From assembly GCF_026627255.1 (NCBI RefSeq), contig NZ_JAPNLM010000005.1, forward strand, positions 305,730-369,729: a stretch of DNA of 64,000 nt, read 5' to 3'. Made by a program: the position numbers and the translations under genes. Shown piece after piece: positions 15,441-23,908 of the stretch. The notes beneath the pieces are model-generated. The model was not told the origin of the DNA, ran no database searches, and saw only the letters and a program-made list of their open reading frames with translations. How positions within the stretch are numbered: the first letter of the stretch is position 1; each line of letters begins with the position of its first letter. Origin of the DNA: Streptomyces antarcticus. GTDB lineage: Bacteria > Actinomycetota > Actinomycetes > Streptomycetales > Streptomycetaceae.

Positions 15441-17180
15441 ATGGAGACGAGTGAGGCCGGCAGACAGCTGATCGACGGCCGGTTCGAACTGATCAAACCT
15501 TTGGGCGCCGGCGGCATGGGCACGGTGTGGCGCGCCCGTGACATCGCCCTGCACCGCGACGTCGCGTTGAAGGAGGTGCGCCCGCCGGACCCGGCCACCG
15601 CCGCCGCCCAGCCCGGTCTCGCCGGCCAGCTGCGCGAACGGGCCGTCCGCGAGGCCCGCGCCCTCGCCCGCCTCGCCCACCCGAACGTGGTCACGATCCA
15701 CCACATCGTGGAGCCCGCGCCGGGCGCCGACGGCCACCCGTGGATCGTCATGGAAATGGTCCGGGGCGGCTCGCTGTACGACCGGCTGGAGTCCGGCCCC
15801 ATGCCGGTCCCGGAGGTGGTCCGGCTCGGCCTCGACGTGCTGTCCGCACTGCGCGCCGCGCACGCCGAGGGCGTCCTCCACCGTGATGTGAAACCGGCCA
15901 ATGTGCTGCTGCGCCCCGACGGCTCCGCGGTGCTCACCGACTTCGGCATCGCCGCCCTGCACGACTCGGCGGGCCTCACCTCGACCGGGGTGCTGATCGG
16001 CTCGCCCGAGTACATCGCGCCCGAGCGGGTGCGCGGCGCCGAGGGGCTGGCCGCCTCCGACCTGTGGTCGCTCGGCATGATGCTGTACGTGGCCGCGGAG
16101 GGTGTCCACCCGCTGCGCCGGGCCTCCAGCCTGGCCACCGTGGTCGCCGTGCTCGACGAGCCGCTGCCCGCGCCCGTACGGTCCGGCCCGCTGGGGCCCG
16201 TACTGGAGCGGCTGCTTGTACGGGACCCGGCCGCGCGCCCCGACGCGGCGCTCCTGGAACAGCTGCTCCGCGGTGCGAGCACCGCTCTCGCGGGCCCGGC
16301 GGCCGGGTACGGTCCGCCCCCGCCGCCCGTACGGCCCGCCGCCCCGGCCGCCGCGTCGCAGGCGCACACCGGGCCCCCGGCGCCGTACGGTCCGTACCGG
16401 CCGTCGGCGCCCCTGGCCCACACGCCGCCGGCGTTCCGTCCCGGCGGCGGCTCCCCGTACGACGCCACCGCGCCGCTCCCGGCCACCCGCGGCCCGCGCC
16501 GCAGGACGGCCCTGATCGCGGCGGTCCTGACCGTGGCCCTGACGGGCGGGGCCATCGGCCTCGTCCAGTGGCTGCCCTTCGGGGGCGAGCGGTCCGGCGG
16601 CGACGCGAAGGGCGCCACCGCCACCACCGCCACCAGCGGCCCCGGCACCCCGGCCGCGAAGACGCCCGTCCCGCAGGCGAGCACCCCGCAGGCGGCCACC
16701 GGCGGCGGCCGGCAGGACGGTTCCGCCGTCCCGGCCAAGGGCGGGCTGCTGACCCCGGCGGGCATCCGGACGGCCCTGGAGGCGCTCAAACAGCAGACCG
16801 GCACCACGGTGTTCGTGGACCTGTTGGTCTACGACGGGTACGTCCTCGCCTCGATCCCCACCGCCCCGGGCGCCAGGACGGTCGACGCCTGGCAGTACCG
16901 CGATGGGGCCGCCAAGCGCACCGGCCCGAAGGGGACCGTCGCTGCCGACAAGCCCCTGATCGACATGTCCACGGTCTCCTGGGACGCCCTTCCGGGCCTG
17001 CTGGAGCAGTCCCGGAAGGAGCTGGGGGTGTCCGCTCCGACATCGCGCTACGTCATCGTCGACGCCTGGATGATGGACGGCCTCCCGTGCATGAGGCCGT
17101 ACCTGAGCGACGAGTACGGCCAGGGCGGCTACGTCCTCGCCGGAATCGACGGCAAGGTGCGCAAGGTCCAGCGCTCCTGA
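15441..17180 (+). CDS. Membrane Ser/Thr protein kinase (PknB type)
   Basis: A 579-residue transmembrane kinase. The kinase domain spans about residues 13-275 with the glycine loop LGAGGMGTVW, the ATP lysine in VALKEV, catalytic loop HRDVKPANVLL near residue 148 and DFG as TDFGIA. A Pro-rich juxtamembrane stretch and one TM helix follow (about 352-374, TALIAAVLTVALTGGAIGLV). An extracellular domain of about 200 residues ends the protein, containing VFVDLLVYDGYVLASI; it is not a PASTA domain and its ligand is unknown. TACGAT at 15427-15432 lies 9 bp before the ATG, so the mRNA could be leaderless. Convergent with the LysM gene. Confidence 0.92.
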   Translation: METSEAGRQLIDGRFELIKPLGAGGMGTVWRARDIALHRDVALKEVRPPDPATAAAQPGLAGQLRERAVREARALARLAHPNVVTIHHIVEPAPGADGHPWIVMEMVRGGSLYDRLESGPMPVPEVVRLGLDVLSALRAAHAEGVLHRDVKPANVLLRPDGSAVLTDFGIAALHDSAGLTSTGVLIGSPEYIAPERVRGAEGLAASDLWSLGMMLYVAAEGVHPLRRASSLATVVAVLDEPLPAPVRSGPLGPVLERLLVRDPAARPDAALLEQLLRGASTALAGPAAGYGPPPPPVRPAAPAAASQAHTGPPAPYGPYRPSAPLAHTPPAFRPGGGSPYDATAPLPATRGPRRRTALIAAVLTVALTGGAIGLVQWLPFGGERSGGDAKGATATTATSGPGTPAAKTPVPQASTPQAATGGGRQDGSAVPAKGGLLTPAGIRTALEALKQQTGTTVFVDLLVYDGYVLASIPTAPGARTVDAWQYRDGAAKRTGPKGTVAADKPLIDMSTVSWDALPGLLEQSRKELGVSAPTSRYVIVDAWMMDGLPCMRPYLSDEYGQGGYVLAGIDGKVRKVQRS

Positions 17181-17208
17181 CCGGCGGCGAACCGGAGCCG
17201 GGCGGGTT

Positions 17209-17871
17209 CTAGTAGGGGCCGTTCACGTTGTCGATGGAGCCGTAGCGCTTGGCCGCGTAGTTGCAGGCGGCGGTGATGTTGGCGACCGGGTCGTACGAGT
17301 CCAGGGAGGTGCCCGGCACGTGGTGCTCCCGGAAGGTCGGGTCGATGACCTGGAGCAGGCCCTTGGAGGGGATGCCGGCCGCGGCGTTCGAGTCCCAGTT
17401 GTTGATCGCCAGCGGATTGCCGGAGGATTCCCGCATGATGTTGCGGTGAATTCCGTTGTAGGTGCCGGGAATTCCGTGCTTCGCCATGACGTCGAGCGAC
17501 TCGCGGATCCAGCCGTCCAGGTTGTTCGGGTAGGCCTTGGCCGCGGTGGTGGCCGCGGCCTTCTTCGCGGCCGTGCCGAGGGTCAGTTTCAGGCCGGGGC
17601 GGATGGTCGACGGGTTGTCGCCGATGGTGCTCCGGTTGGCGGCGTAGAGCTGTTCCCAGCCGCCGGTGAGGGAGTGCTTCGCCGCGATCTGCGACAGGGT
17701 GTCGCCGGCGACCACCGCGTACGTGGTGCGCGCGGCGGCAGACTCGGCCGCTCCGGCGGTGGTCGCGCCGACCAGGGGGAGGGCCAAGGCCAGCCCGCCG
17801 ATGCCGGCGAGGGCCAGCTTGCGGGTGATCGGGTTCTGCTTCGGCCGGCGGTGCTTACCCTGTGCGGGCAT
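17209..17871 (-). CDS. LysM-transglycosylase (SLT) cell-wall hydrolase
   Basis: A 220-residue secreted protein. A basic N terminus (MPAQGKHRRPKQNPITRK) and hydrophobic core (LALAGIGGLALALPLV) form the signal peptide. A LysM domain follows (TTYAVVAGDTLSQIAAKH to NPSTIRPGLKLTL), then a soluble lytic transglycosylase domain with the catalytic Glu in IMRESSGNPLAINNWD and GLLQVIDPTF. It should bind and cleave peptidoglycan during growth or spore germination. The ATG at 17871 has GAGGAA 8 nt upstream. The upstream region is unusually long (440 bp) and structured, suggesting control in a 5' leader. Confidence 0.9.
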   Translation of the reverse strand: MPAQGKHRRPKQNPITRKLALAGIGGLALALPLVGATTAGAAESAAARTTYAVVAGDTLSQIAAKHSLTGGWEQLYAANRSTIGDNPSTIRPGLKLTLGTAAKKAAATTAAKAYPNNLDGWIRESLDVMAKHGIPGTYNGIHRNIMRESSGNPLAINNWDSNAAAGIPSKGLLQVIDPTFREHHVPGTSLDSYDPVANITAACNYAAKRYGSIDNVNGPY

Positions 17872-18054
17872 GGCGGAATTCCTCACGTGGGGGGACGGGA
17901 GATCCCCGGCGGTGGCCTGATTCGGCTGTCGGCCGCTGGGAACGAGGTGACCGTAGGCGAGTTCGCCGGGCCGGAACAAGACATGAATTCCGCCCGGAGA
18001 TCGACTTCCCGCATTCCGCCCGCAAAATGACCATGGAAGGGTCTTCGTGCAATT

Positions 18055-18086
18055 GCCGATTCCCTTTCCGGGGAAAGGGAATCGGC
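18055..18086. promoter_or_regulatory. Near-perfect palindrome in the long leader of the LysM gene
   Basis: A perfect 15 bp inverted repeat (18055-18069 with 18072-18086, arms GCCGATTCCCTTTCC) with a 2 nt spacer lies about 190 bp upstream of the LysM-SLT start. It could be an attenuator or terminator stem in the leader, or a protein-binding site. Nearer the gene, the minus strand carries GCCGAATCA followed by CCGGGGA (about 17890-17930), which weakly recalls parts of the ydaO c-di-AMP riboswitch common before actinobacterial cell-wall hydrolases. The rest of 17872-18313 shows no gene. Confidence 0.5.
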
Positions 18087-18313
18087 CGGTCGCACGGAAA
18101 TGATGTTGAATGTTTTCGAGTGACTGACGTCACGGTTTGGCGGCCGGAATCTCAATACGGGCAAGTCGGCGCTCCACGTGCTTCATTCGGGCGACTCGCG
18201 CGTTGGTTGCGAATCGCCCATTCAGGACTCTTTCCGGCTTTTCGCGGTCAGTCGGAGGCCGTCGACGTCGTGCCGGCCGCGGGGCCACCGCGCTTCGACC
18301 GCGCCGCGGCCGT

Positions 18314-19231
18314 TCACAGCTCCGCCAGACGCTCCGCGACCGCGGCCACCGCCCCCGCCGAGGCCGGCAGCAGGGGGAGCCGTACACCGGCGGTCGGGAT
18401 GCGGCCCTGCGCGTGCAGCACCCCCTTGACCACCGCGGGATTCGGCTCGGCGAACGCCGCCGCCGACATCCGGGCCAGCGCGTGCCCCAGCGGCCGAGCC
18501 CGCTCCACGTCGCCCGCCCGCCAGGCCTCGGCCAGCTCCGCGAACCGGGCCGTCGCCAGGTGCGCCGAAGCCAGTACGCCGCCCACCGCGCCCATGGCCA
18601 GCAGCGGCGAGAGGTACGCGTCGTCGCCCGCCAGCACCTCGAACCCGTCCGGCAGGTCCCCGAGCAGCGCCACCGCCTCCTGGTCGATGCCGCCGCCCGC
18701 GTACTTCACCCCGGCCACCCCCGGCAGCGAGCCGACGGCCCGCAGCGCGGCGGCGTCCAGCGGCTGCCCCGTGCGGTACGGGACGTGATAGACGATCAGC
18801 GGTACGGGGCTCACCTCGGCCAGCCGCGCGAAGTGCGCCAACACCCCCGCCGCCGAAGGCCGTACGAACGCAGGCACGGTCACCAGCGCCGCCCCGGCCC
18901 CCGGCCGGCGCGCCAGCCGGGCCAGCGACTCCTCGGCCGCACGGGTCCCGCTCGCCCCCGCGCCCACGGTCAGCAGCGCGCCCCGCTCCCCGCAGACCCG
19001 GGCGCACACGTCGGTGACGAGGTCGCGCTCCGCCGCGTCGAGCAGGGCCGCCTCCGCGGTCGTCCCGAGGGCCACCAGACCGGCGGCGCCCCCGTCGAGC
19101 ATGTCGTGGGCGAGGGCCTCCAGGGCCTCGGCGGCGACCTCCCCGGAACGGTCGAAGGGCGTGACGAGGGGTACGTGGATCCCGTGCAGGGAGAGGCCCC
19201 CGGCGGAACGTCGATCGGTGTCCTGGTTCAT
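18314..19231 (-). CDS. Dihydrodipicolinate synthase (DapA)-family aldolase
   Basis: A 305-residue (beta/alpha)8 aldolase of the DHDPS/NAL family. HGIHVPLVTPFDRSGEV opens the barrel. GTTAEAALL carries the substrate-binding Thr pair, LIVYHVPYRTG the Tyr/Arg motif and GVKYAGGG the Schiff-base lysine. It condenses pyruvate with an aldehyde, either in lysine synthesis or in a catabolic reaction. Position next to a divergent LysR gene rather than dap genes favours a paralogue with a specialised substrate. The ATG at 19231 gives a full-length family match. The 70 bp gap to LysR should hold both promoters. Confidence 0.88.
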   Translation of the reverse strand: MNQDTDRRSAGGLSLHGIHVPLVTPFDRSGEVAAEALEALAHDMLDGGAAGLVALGTTAEAALLDAAERDLVTDVCARVCGERGALLTVGAGASGTRAAEESLARLARRPGAGAALVTVPAFVRPSAAGVLAHFARLAEVSPVPLIVYHVPYRTGQPLDAAALRAVGSLPGVAGVKYAGGGIDQEAVALLGDLPDGFEVLAGDDAYLSPLLAMGAVGGVLASAHLATARFAELAEAWRAGDVERARPLGHALARMSAAAFAEPNPAVVKGVLHAQGRIPTAGVRLPLLPASAGAVAAVAERLAEL

Positions 19232-19301
19232 GCTCCGAGCCTGGCGCCCGGGGAGCGCCGAATCCAGTTCGCGTTTCTCACCAGAACCGTAAGCTGAGCC
19301 G

Positions 19302-20300
19302 ATGCTCGATGTACGACGCCTGCGCCTGCTGCGCGAACTCGCCCGCCGCGGGACCATCGCCGCCGTGGCGGAGGCCCTCGCCTTCAGCCCTTCGGCGGTC
19401 TCCCAGCAACTGACCGTCCTGGAACGCGAAGCCGGCCTGCCCCTGCTGGAGCGCACCGGCCGCCGGGTCCGCCTCACCCCCGCCGGCGAGACCCTGGTCC
19501 GCCATGCCGACGCCGTCCTCGAACGGCTGGAACGGGCCGGTGCCGACCTCGCCGAAGCCCGTGGCGGCCTCGCCGGGGCGCTGCGCGTCGGTGCCTTCCC
19601 CACGGCCGCGCGGGCCATCGTCCCGGCTGCCCTGACCGCCCTCGCGCGGCGCCACCCGGGGCTGGAGCCGATGGTGTCGGAGACCGACCCGGCGGCCGTC
19701 GCGCACGCCCTGCGGGCCGGGGACCTGGACGTGGCGCTGATCCACGCGTACGACCTGGTGCCGGCTCCGCGGGAGCCCGGGCTCGACACCGAGCCGCTGT
19801 ACCGGGAGGCGATGTACTTGGCGGCGCCCGCGGGCCGGGCCCCGGGCCCGCCGCCGCCCGGCGGCCCGGGCCGCGGCCCGGAGGGGAGCCGGGGCCGCAC
19901 CACGGAGGGGAGCCCGGGCCGCACCACGGACCAGGCCGCCGTCCTGCTCGCGCACGCGGAGGACCCCTGGATCACGGCCACCCCCGGGACCCTCTGCCAC
20001 GCGATGACCGTACGGGCCTGCCAGGCGGCCGGATTCACCCCGCGCGTCCGCCACCGGGTCGACGAGTTCGCCACCGTGCTCGCCCTGGTCGCGGCCGGCC
20101 AGGGCGTGGCCGTCGTACCGCAACTCGGAGTCACCGCACCCCCCGACCCCGCCGTCCGCCTCACCCGGCTGCCCATGGAGCGCCGCACCGAGGTCGCCTT
20201 CCGCAGCGGATCCGCCGCCCACCCGGCGGTGGCCGCGTTCGCCGCCGCGCTGCGGGAGTCCGTACCACCGGAACTGGCCGGTTCGCGCGCCGCGCGGTGA
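19302..20300 (+). CDS. LysR-family transcriptional regulator
   Basis: A 332-residue LysR regulator. The N-terminal HTH is clear: LDVRRLRLLRELARRGTIAA, EALAFSPSAVSQQLTVLERE, LPLLERTGRRVRLTPAGE. The effector domain begins at LRVGAFPTAARAIVPAAL. It contains a Gly/Pro/Arg-rich insertion at about residues 180-210, encoded partly by a tandem 24 bp duplication, which would form a flexible loop. Divergent from the DapA-family gene, it probably activates that gene in response to a metabolite. The start at 19302 fits the family. Confidence 0.92.
   Translation: MLDVRRLRLLRELARRGTIAAVAEALAFSPSAVSQQLTVLEREAGLPLLERTGRRVRLTPAGETLVRHADAVLERLERAGADLAEARGGLAGALRVGAFPTAARAIVPAALTALARRHPGLEPMVSETDPAAVAHALRAGDLDVALIHAYDLVPAPREPGLDTEPLYREAMYLAAPAGRAPGPPPPGGPGRGPEGSRGRTTEGSPGRTTDQAAVLLAHAEDPWITATPGTLCHAMTVRACQAAGFTPRVRHRVDEFATVLALVAAGQGVAVVPQLGVTAPPDPAVRLTRLPMERRTEVAFRSGSAAHPAVAAFAAALRESVPPELAGSRAAR
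19879..19926. repeat. In-frame 24 bp tandem duplication
   Basis: Two 24 bp units (19879-19902 and 19903-19926) begin CGGAGGGGAGCC and end CCGCACCA, differing at one base. They lie inside the LysR gene and add eight residues of an S-R/P-G-R-T-T-E type loop without breaking the frame. Confidence 0.85.
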
Positions 20301-20367
20301 GACGGCTCCCGCCTGGTGGGGCGCCCGTGTACGTTCGGACGGCAGCCGAATGAGAGTGGGGTAGCAC

Positions 20368-21456
20368 GTGACGCACCGCGTACGAGGGGTCATCGCCCGG
20401 AGCAAGGGCGCACCGGTGGAGACGACGACGATCCTCGTCCCCGACCCGGGACCCGGCGAGGCGCTGGTCAAGGTCCAGGCCTGCGGGGTCTGCCACACCG
20501 ACCTGCACTACCGGGAGGGCGGAATCAACGACGAGTTCCCCTTCCTCCTCGGCCACGAGGCCGCGGGCGTGGTCGAGTCGGTCGGCCCGGACGTCACCTC
20601 CGTGGCGCCCGGCGACTTCGTCGTCCTCAACTGGCGGGCGGTGTGCGGGACCTGCCGTGCGTGCCGGCGCGGACGCCCCTGGTACTGCTTCGCCACGCAC
20701 AACGCGACCCAGCCGATGACCCTGGAGGACGGCACCCCCCTGTCCCCGGCGCTCGGCATCGGCTCCTTTGCCGAGAAGACCCTGGTCGCGGCCGGCCAGT
20801 GCACCAAGGTGGACCCGGCCGCCTCGCCCGCGGCCGCCGGACTCCTGGGCTGCGGCGTGATGGCCGGCCTCGGCGCCGCCCTGAACACCGGAGGCGTCGG
20901 GCGGGGCGACTCCGTCGCCGTCATTGGCTGCGGGGGAGTGGGCAACGCAGCCGTGGCCGGGGCCCGCCTCGCGGGCGCCTCCAAGATCATCGCGGTGGAC
21001 CTGGACGACCGGAAGCTGGAGTGGGCCCGCGGCCTGGGCGCCACGCACACCGTCAACGGCGGCACCGAGGACGTGGTCAAGGCCATCCAGGCGCTGACCG
21101 ACGGGAACGGCGCCGACGTCGTCATCGACGCCGTGGGCCGGCCCGAGACCTACCGGCAGGCGTTCTACGCCCGCGACCTGGCCGGGACCGTGGTCCTGGT
21201 CGGAGTCCCGACCCCGGAGATGAAGCTCGAACTGCCGCTCCTGGACGTCTTCGGCCGCGGCGGCGCGCTGAAGTCCTCCTGGTACGGGGACTGCCTGCCC
21301 GAGCGCGACTTCCCGGTGCTCGTCGACCTCTACCTCCAGGGCCGGCTGGACCTGGACGCCTTCGTGTCCGAGACGATCCCGCTCGACGGGGTCGAGGCCG
21401 CCTTCGCCCGGATGGAGCGCGGCGAGGTGCTCCGCTCGGTGGTCGAGTTCCCGTAA
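20368..21456 (+). CDS. S-(hydroxymethyl)mycothiol dehydrogenase
   Basis: A 362-residue zinc alcohol dehydrogenase of the mycothiol-dependent formaldehyde dehydrogenase type (class III-like). It oxidises the formaldehyde-mycothiol adduct with NAD. Catalytic zinc ligands are the Cys in [17 protein letters not shown] and GHEAAG. Structural zinc cysteines are in [15 protein letters not shown]. The Rossmann motif is [13 protein letters not shown]. The [16 protein letters not shown] and [10 protein letters not shown] segments are typical of the mycothiol enzyme. The GTG at 20368 opens the family N terminus. The metallo-beta-lactamase-fold hydrolase that often follows this gene in actinobacteria is absent here. 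Confidence 0.9.
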   Translation: MTHRVRGVIARSKGAPVETTTILVPDPGPGEALVKVQACGVCHTDLHYREGGINDEFPFLLGHEAAGVVESVGPDVTSVAPGDFVVLNWRAVCGTCRACRRGRPWYCFATHNATQPMTLEDGTPLSPALGIGSFAEKTLVAAGQCTKVDPAASPAAAGLLGCGVMAGLGAALNTGGVGRGDSVAVIGCGGVGNAAVAGARLAGASKIIAVDLDDRKLEWARGLGATHTVNGGTEDVVKAIQALTDGNGADVVIDAVGRPETYRQAFYARDLAGTVVLVGVPTPEMKLELPLLDVFGRGGALKSSWYGDCLPERDFPVLVDLYLQGRLDLDAFVSETIPLDGVEAAFARMERGEVLRSVVEFP

Positions 21457-21521
21457 GACCCGGCCGCCCGCCGGACCCCGTACCGGGAATCGGACCCGGT
21501 ACTAAACTCGGCCGGACCGGG

Positions 21522-21550
21522 GGTCCGGCGGTCCGCAGGTCCGCCGGACC
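21522..21550 (+). terminator. GC-rich stem-loop downstream of the mycothiol dehydrogenase
   Basis: A 10 bp perfect stem (GGTCCGGCGG, 21522-21531, with 21541-21550) and 9 nt loop lie 65 bp after the dehydrogenase stop and 70 bp before the next start. A Rho-independent-like terminator lacking a U-tract is plausible. A leader structure for the peptidase gene is the alternative. Confidence 0.5.
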
Positions 21551-21621
21551 GCCACCCCCGTGCCCCCGCCGCGATCCGGCCGGGCCGCGGGGCTTCGCAC
21601 CTCGTACCCCAGGGGCCGTCC

Positions 21622-22932
21622 GTGACCGCAGAGCACACCTACCGCCAGCCCGGAACGGTCCTCACCGACCACCGGTTCACCGTCCCCCTGGACCACGCGC
21701 ACCCGGACGGCGAGCGCATCCAGCTCTACGCCCGCGAGGTCGTCGCCGCGGGCAAGGACCCGGAGAGCCTGCCGTGGCTGCTGTACCTGGAGGGCGGCCC
21801 CGGGTTCGGCGCGCGGCGGTTCATCGGCCGTCAGGCCTGGCTGGACCGGGCCCTGACCGAGTTCCGCGTCCTGCTCCTCGACCAGCGCGGGACCGGCCGT
21901 TCCACCCCGGTCAACCGGCAGACCCTGCCGCTGCGCGGCGGAACGGCCCAACAGGCCGACTACCTGGCCCACTTCCGGTCCGACTCCATCGTGCGCGACG
22001 CCGAGGCCATCCGGCCCGGCCTGACCGGCGGTGCGCCCTGGACCGTCCTGGGGCAGAGCTTCGGCGGCTTCTGCGCCACCCACTACCTCGGCCACGCGCC
22101 CGAGGGACTGGCCGCGGTCCTGATCACCGGCGGGCTGCCGTCGCTGACCGCCACCGCCGAAGAGGTGTACGAGGCCGCGTACCCCCGGATGGAACGCAAG
22201 ACCGCCGCGCACTACGCCCGTTACCCCATGGACGTGGAGCGCGCCCGCCGGATCGCCGCCCACCTCGCCGTCCGCCCGGCCGGACTCCCGGGCGGCCACC
22301 GGCTGACGCCCGAGGCCTTCCAGTCCCTCGGCATCCTCCTCGGCTCCGGCGACGGCAGCCACCAGCTGCACTACCTCCTCGAGGACGCCTTCGTCCCCGC
22401 CCCCGGCGGACCGGAGCTCTCCGACGCCTTCCTGGAGGGCGTCCACGCCCTCCTCTCCTACGCCGGACACCCCCTGTACGCGCTGATCCACGAGTCGATC
22501 TACGCCCAGGACCCGGCCGTCCCCACCGGCTGGGCGGCCGACCGGGTCCGCGCGCGCCACCCGCGCTTCGACGCCGGCACGACCCTCGCGGGCACGGAAC
22601 CCCTGCTGTTCACCGCGGAGAACGTCCACCCCTGGCACTTCACCACCGACCCGGCCCTGGCCCCGCTGCGCGAGACCGCCGAGCTGCTGGCCGCCCGTAC
22701 GGGCTGGACGCCCCTGTACGACCCCGCGCGGCTCGCCGCCAACGAGGTACCCGTGGCCGCCGCCGTCTACCACGACGACCTGTACGTCGACACCGCGCAC
22801 TCGCTGGAGACGGCCCGCGCGATCCGGGGGCTGCGGACGTGGGTGACGGACGAGTTCGAGCACGACGGCGTCCGCGCGGGCGGCTCCCGCGTCCTGGACC
22901 GGCTGCTGGCCCTCGTACGCGACGAGGCCTGA
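21622..22932 (+). CDS. Alpha/beta hydrolase, proline iminopeptidase-like (S33)
   Basis: A 436-residue S33-family hydrolase. The oxyanion segment LLYLEGGPGFGA, LLLDQRGTGRSTPV and the nucleophile elbow GQSFGGFCATHYL match prolyl iminopeptidases. The long helical cap follows. The catalytic His is probably in the late YHDDLYVD segment or nearby. It should remove N-terminal proline or similar residues from peptides in the cytosol. No signal peptide is present. The GTG at 21622 fits the family N terminus (VLTDHRFTVPLDH). Confidence 0.88.
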   Translation: MTAEHTYRQPGTVLTDHRFTVPLDHAHPDGERIQLYAREVVAAGKDPESLPWLLYLEGGPGFGARRFIGRQAWLDRALTEFRVLLLDQRGTGRSTPVNRQTLPLRGGTAQQADYLAHFRSDSIVRDAEAIRPGLTGGAPWTVLGQSFGGFCATHYLGHAPEGLAAVLITGGLPSLTATAEEVYEAAYPRMERKTAAHYARYPMDVERARRIAAHLAVRPAGLPGGHRLTPEAFQSLGILLGSGDGSHQLHYLLEDAFVPAPGGPELSDAFLEGVHALLSYAGHPLYALIHESIYAQDPAVPTGWAADRVRARHPRFDAGTTLAGTEPLLFTAENVHPWHFTTDPALAPLRETAELLAARTGWTPLYDPARLAANEVPVAAAVYHDDLYVDTAHSLETARAIRGLRTWVTDEFEHDGVRAGGSRVLDRLLALVRDEA

Positions 22933-22972
22933 GCGGCCCCGCCCCACGGGGGTCCCGTCCCGCGCGGTCCCG

Positions 22973-23725
22973 TCAGCGCGGGGTCAGCCGGCGGGGGCGC
23001 CCGAAGCGGACCGGGACCCCCGCGGAGTACAGGACGCTGGCCGGGGCGCCGGCCGGGGCGGAGAGTCCGGCCGCGGCGACCAGGTCCTCCGTGCACTCCA
23101 GCAGCTCCGCGCGCCGCAGCGGCCAGCGCGGATGGGTGTTGGGCAGGTACAGCGGGCCGGTGTGGAAGTCGTTGTGCAGGGCCCACCGGGCCGTGACGAA
23201 GTGCTCCAGCGCGGTCGGCTCGTCGACCGGCGGGCCCACGCGGACGGCGATGCGCGAGCCCGCGCCCCGCGGGCCCGGCCACCTGCGCCGGCCCGTGTAC
23301 GTGAGGACGTCACCGTCGCGCACGACGGACATCCGCGCCCACCGGTAGGGAAGCCGGAAGCCCGCACGGGCGATGACCACCGGTACGAGCCGCGAGGCGT
23401 CCAGGGACCGGAACACGACGCCCCGCCGCCCCCGGGCGTCCACCGAGTACAGCCGTACGTTCGTCTCCGGGAAGGAGCCGAAGTACGGGACGCCGGGCAG
23501 CCCCAGCCAGCCCACGCGGTGCATCCGGAAGGCGATGAGGCCGACGTAGGAGAATCCGTCGAGGGTGTCGGGGACGGTCCCCGCGGGCAGCAGGGGAGCC
23601 ACCTCGGCCGGGTCGACCGCCCAGTGCAGGAACGCCAGGTCGAGCCAGGACTGCGTCAGCAGGGGGCGCGCCAGGGAGAAGGGCGGCTCCGCGCTCACGG
23701 GTTCCGTCGGCTGTGGATGCGGCAC
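22973..23725 (-). CDS. YqjF/DUF2071 family protein
   Basis: A 250-residue protein of the DUF2071 (YqjF-like) family. LLTQSWLDLAFLHWAVDP and EVAPLLPAGTVPDTLDG, then SYVGLIAFRM, FPETNVRLYSVD and VFRSLDASRLVPVVIAR are the family blocks. The fold is related to acetoacetate decarboxylase, but no reaction is known. The GTG at 23725 gives the usual N terminus and has GGGAG upstream. Convergent with the peptidase gene. Confidence 0.88.
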   Translation of the reverse strand: MPHPQPTEPVSAEPPFSLARPLLTQSWLDLAFLHWAVDPAEVAPLLPAGTVPDTLDGFSYVGLIAFRMHRVGWLGLPGVPYFGSFPETNVRLYSVDARGRRGVVFRSLDASRLVPVVIARAGFRLPYRWARMSVVRDGDVLTYTGRRRWPGPRGAGSRIAVRVGPPVDEPTALEHFVTARWALHNDFHTGPLYLPNTHPRWPLRRAELLECTEDLVAAAGLSAPAGAPASVLYSAGVPVRFGRPRRLTPR

Positions 23726-23908
23726 CCCGCCATTCTCCCAGCCCGCCGCCCGCCCCGCCGGACTCGCGGAGACCGGCGGCGGCCCCCGCCGCCCGGGGGA
23801 GGGGCGTCCCGCGCGCCGCCCCGAATCCGGGAGACCCGGCCTATGGCAGAGATCGGCGACAGATGACACGCTCGTGTCCTCGAATGCGCGAGCCTGGGGG
23901 GCGGACAC

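Noticed and set aside
17880..17960. ydaO (c-di-AMP) riboswitch
   Set aside because: Only scattered pieces resemble the consensus and I could not build the pseudoknotted fold by eye; kept as a finding, not a called riboswitch.
18130..18313. Small minus-strand gene upstream of the LysM leader
   Set aside because: The short frame overlaps the DapA 3' end and has no ribosome-binding site or recognisable sequence.
20316..23348. 1,010-codon open frame on the plus strand
   Set aside because: Frame shadow of the mycothiol dehydrogenase and peptidase genes, almost entirely Arg/Pro/Gly.
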